Assembly (NCBI GenBank): GCA_034430615.1
Contig: DAOUEJ010000149.1
Span: forward strand, 1 to 32,917
Direction of reading: 5' to 3'
DNA from: E44-bin32 sp034430615
GTDB taxonomy: Bacteria > Chloroflexota > Anaerolineae > Anaerolineales > E44-bin32
Length of the DNA stretch: 32,917 bases
Below the pieces are notes generated by a model. It made no database searches, was not told where the DNA came from, and saw only the letters and a program-made list of their open reading frames with translations. Both the position numbers and the translations under genes were made by a program. Positions 31,810-32,917 of this stretch are shown here, piece after piece; the stretch's first letter is position 1; the number at the start of each line of letters is the position of its first letter.

Positions 31810-32746
31810 ACCGGTCTCTATCTCGGTAGCAGTCCCTGTCTTTAACGAGCTGGAATCCCTGCCCGAACTCTACCGGCGGATCACCGAGGTCATGCAGGGT
31901 CTGGGTCAGTCCTGGGAACTGATCATGATCGATGATGGTTCGACGGATGGCTCACGGGAGTGGATCGAAGAGCAGGCAGCCGAGGAAGCCCGCCTGAGAC
32001 CGGTCATCTTTGCCCGTAATTTTGGACACCAGATCGGTATTACCGCAGGCCTGGATTACAGCCGGGGAAACGCGGTCGTGATTATGGACGCTGACCTGCA
32101 GGATCCACCGGAAGTAATCCCGGAACTTGTCGCCCGCTGGCAGGAAGGCTTTGAAGTCGTCTATGCTGTGCGTGCAGAGCGTGAAGGGGAAACCTGGTTT
32201 AAACGCTTCACGGCCGCCTTGTTCTACCGACTGATCAACCGCATCACAGATGTGGACCTGCCTCTCGATACGGGTGACTTCCGCCTAATGGATCGGGCTG
32301 TGGTGGATGCCTTGAAGCGTATGCGCGAGCAGCACCGCTTCCCGCGAGCGATGGTCGCCTGGGTGGGTTTCAAGCAGACTGGTGTTCCCTACCGCAGGGC
32401 AGCCCGCTTTGCCGGGGAGACCAAGTACCCATTTCGTAAGATGCTGCGTCTGGCGCTGAACGCGATCACAGGCTTCTCCTACTTCCCGCTCCAGATCGCG
32501 ACTTATCTCGGGTTTGTTAGCGCGATTTTGAGCATCTTTGCCATACCGGTCGTCGCCATACTTCGTCTGATGGGCAACCAGGCTTTTTTCGGTCAGGCGA
32601 GCACCCTGATTGCAGTTTTATTTCTGGGAGGGGTCCAGCTTATCTCGCTCGGGATTTTAGGTGAATATATCGGGCGCATCTATGATGAAAGCAAGGGCCG
32701 CCCACTCTACATCGTACGCGAGCCCCAGGAAGAGCACGATGAATGA
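31799..32746 (+). CDS. Family 2 glycosyltransferase, polyprenyl-phosphate sugar transferase type
   Basis: This 315-residue GT-A enzyme of the DPM1/ArnC/GtrB group has AVPVFNELESLPELYRRI at the N-terminus, IDDGSTDGS, the metal-binding DADLQDPPEVIPEL and LDTGDFRLMDRAVVDAL, then EQHRFPRAMVAWVG as the acceptor-helix motif. Two C-terminal membrane segments (about 235-265 and 268-292) are followed by GEYIGRIYDESKGRPLYIV. Such enzymes transfer a sugar from a nucleotide donor to undecaprenyl phosphate at the inner membrane face; the sugar is unknown. I start at the ATG at 31799, which has AAAGAGG 8 nt upstream; it overlaps the PLP enzyme by 11 nt. It probably begins an envelope-glycan group that continues past the window. 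Confidence 0.9.
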   Translation: MADKPVSISVAVPVFNELESLPELYRRITEVMQGLGQSWELIMIDDGSTDGSREWIEEQAAEEARLRPVIFARNFGHQIGITAGLDYSRGNAVVIMDADLQDPPEVIPELVARWQEGFEVVYAVRAEREGETWFKRFTAALFYRLINRITDVDLPLDTGDFRLMDRAVVDALKRMREQHRFPRAMVAWVGFKQTGVPYRRAARFAGETKYPFRKMLRLALNAITGFSYFPLQIATYLGFVSAILSIFAIPVVAILRLMGNQAFFGQASTLIAVLFLGGVQLISLGILGEYIGRIYDESKGRPLYIVREPQEEHDE

Positions 32747-32846
32747 CAAATTCGATCTCGAAGGAGTACTTGAAATCCCGTCAACTACTCCCCGCTATCC
32801 CAAGACACCGGGACAGGTGAAGCAGGGAGCTTGTAACTACGGCTAA
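32739..32846 (+). CDS. Possible tiny ORF overlapping the glycosyltransferase stop
   Basis: A 35-codon frame reads MNDKFDLEGVLEIPSTTPRY at its start. Its ATG overlaps the glycosyltransferase stop region by 8 nt, and GGAAGAG lies 5 nt upstream, as for a coupled gene. It ends at 32846 with no recognisable domain. The remaining 71 nt to the window end hold open frames in other phases, so a frameshifted or differently started next gene is equally possible. Confidence 0.25.
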   Translation: MNDKFDLEGVLEIPSTTPRYPKTPGQVKQGACNYG

Positions 32847-32917
32847 GCCGCGCTACCTTGGGCAAGAAGCCCGTTTGGCTGGTTGACAACAGCCCTGACC
32901 GCAATATTCACGGCCGC

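Noticed and set aside
32847..32917. Start of a next gene at TTG 32858, or a promoter TTGACA-N16-TATTCA at 32883-32910
   Set aside because: There is no Shine-Dalgarno before the TTG, the frame is cut by the window end, and the -10 is poor. The two readings exclude each other and neither can be supported.

Overview
The window looks like a chromosomal segment of a Chloroflexota bacterium, probably class Anaerolineae. This is inferred from the proteins and was not tested by a search. The supporting features are a moderately high GC content, a short YidC, an RpoD-type sigma factor of only about 300 residues, and many T/P-rich lipoproteins and protein-kinase/beta-propeller chimeras. No phage, IS, CRISPR or tRNA/rRNA was seen.

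Region 1 (1-6767, minus strand) is a housekeeping block of the kind often found near an origin: rpmH, rnpA, yidD, a PQQ-type beta-propeller lipoprotein, yidC, jag, a PfkB-family kinase and the start of parA/soj. rpmH is only 58 codons and has a near-consensus promoter. Upstream lie a SAM hydroxide adenosyltransferase and murA. This MurA carries Asp in place of the usual catalytic-loop Cys, a change associated with fosfomycin insensitivity in other bacteria.

Region 2 (6881-18254) holds a polytopic membrane protein and gyrB with a strong terminator, an NfuA-like Fe-S carrier (minus), an RpoD-type sigma factor with a small unknown gene, an ECF sigma/zinc anti-sigma/membrane protein trio, an M14 metallopeptidase lipoprotein (minus), a Ser/Thr kinase fused to an extracytoplasmic TolB-like propeller, and folD with its own terminator.

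Region 3 (18360-31809, all plus strand) is the most interesting part. It is a long, nearly uninterrupted run that looks like a purine/ureide catabolic and energy-conserving island. In order it holds an 8-oxoguanine/guanine deaminase-like amidohydrolase, adenine deaminase, a GntR/UTRA regulator, two different carbamoyltransferases, carbamate kinase, and a BMP-type nucleoside ABC importer (lipoprotein, double ATPase, two permeases). A threonine-synthase-like PLP enzyme follows. The first carbamoyltransferase is ATCase-like but lacks key aspartate-binding residues. The second is YgeW-like and of the knotted type. The logic resembles the E. coli ygeW/yqeA/ssnA purine-catabolic region: import nucleosides or bases, deaminate them, degrade the ring to carbamoyl compounds, phosphorolyse these to carbamoyl phosphate, and recover ATP with carbamate kinase. 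A promoter with a TTGTCTGACAA palindrome sits at the head, and stable intercistronic hairpins lie after the first carbamoyltransferase and after the binding-protein gene.

Region 4 (31799-end) has a polyprenyl-phosphate-type family 2 glycosyltransferase, a possible tiny ORF, and 71 nt that I cannot assign.

A cross-cutting feature is that several genes (pfkB, the membrane protein before gyrB, possibly the ECF sigma) have a -10-like hexamer only 6-8 nt before the start codon and no Shine-Dalgarno, which suggests leaderless mRNAs.
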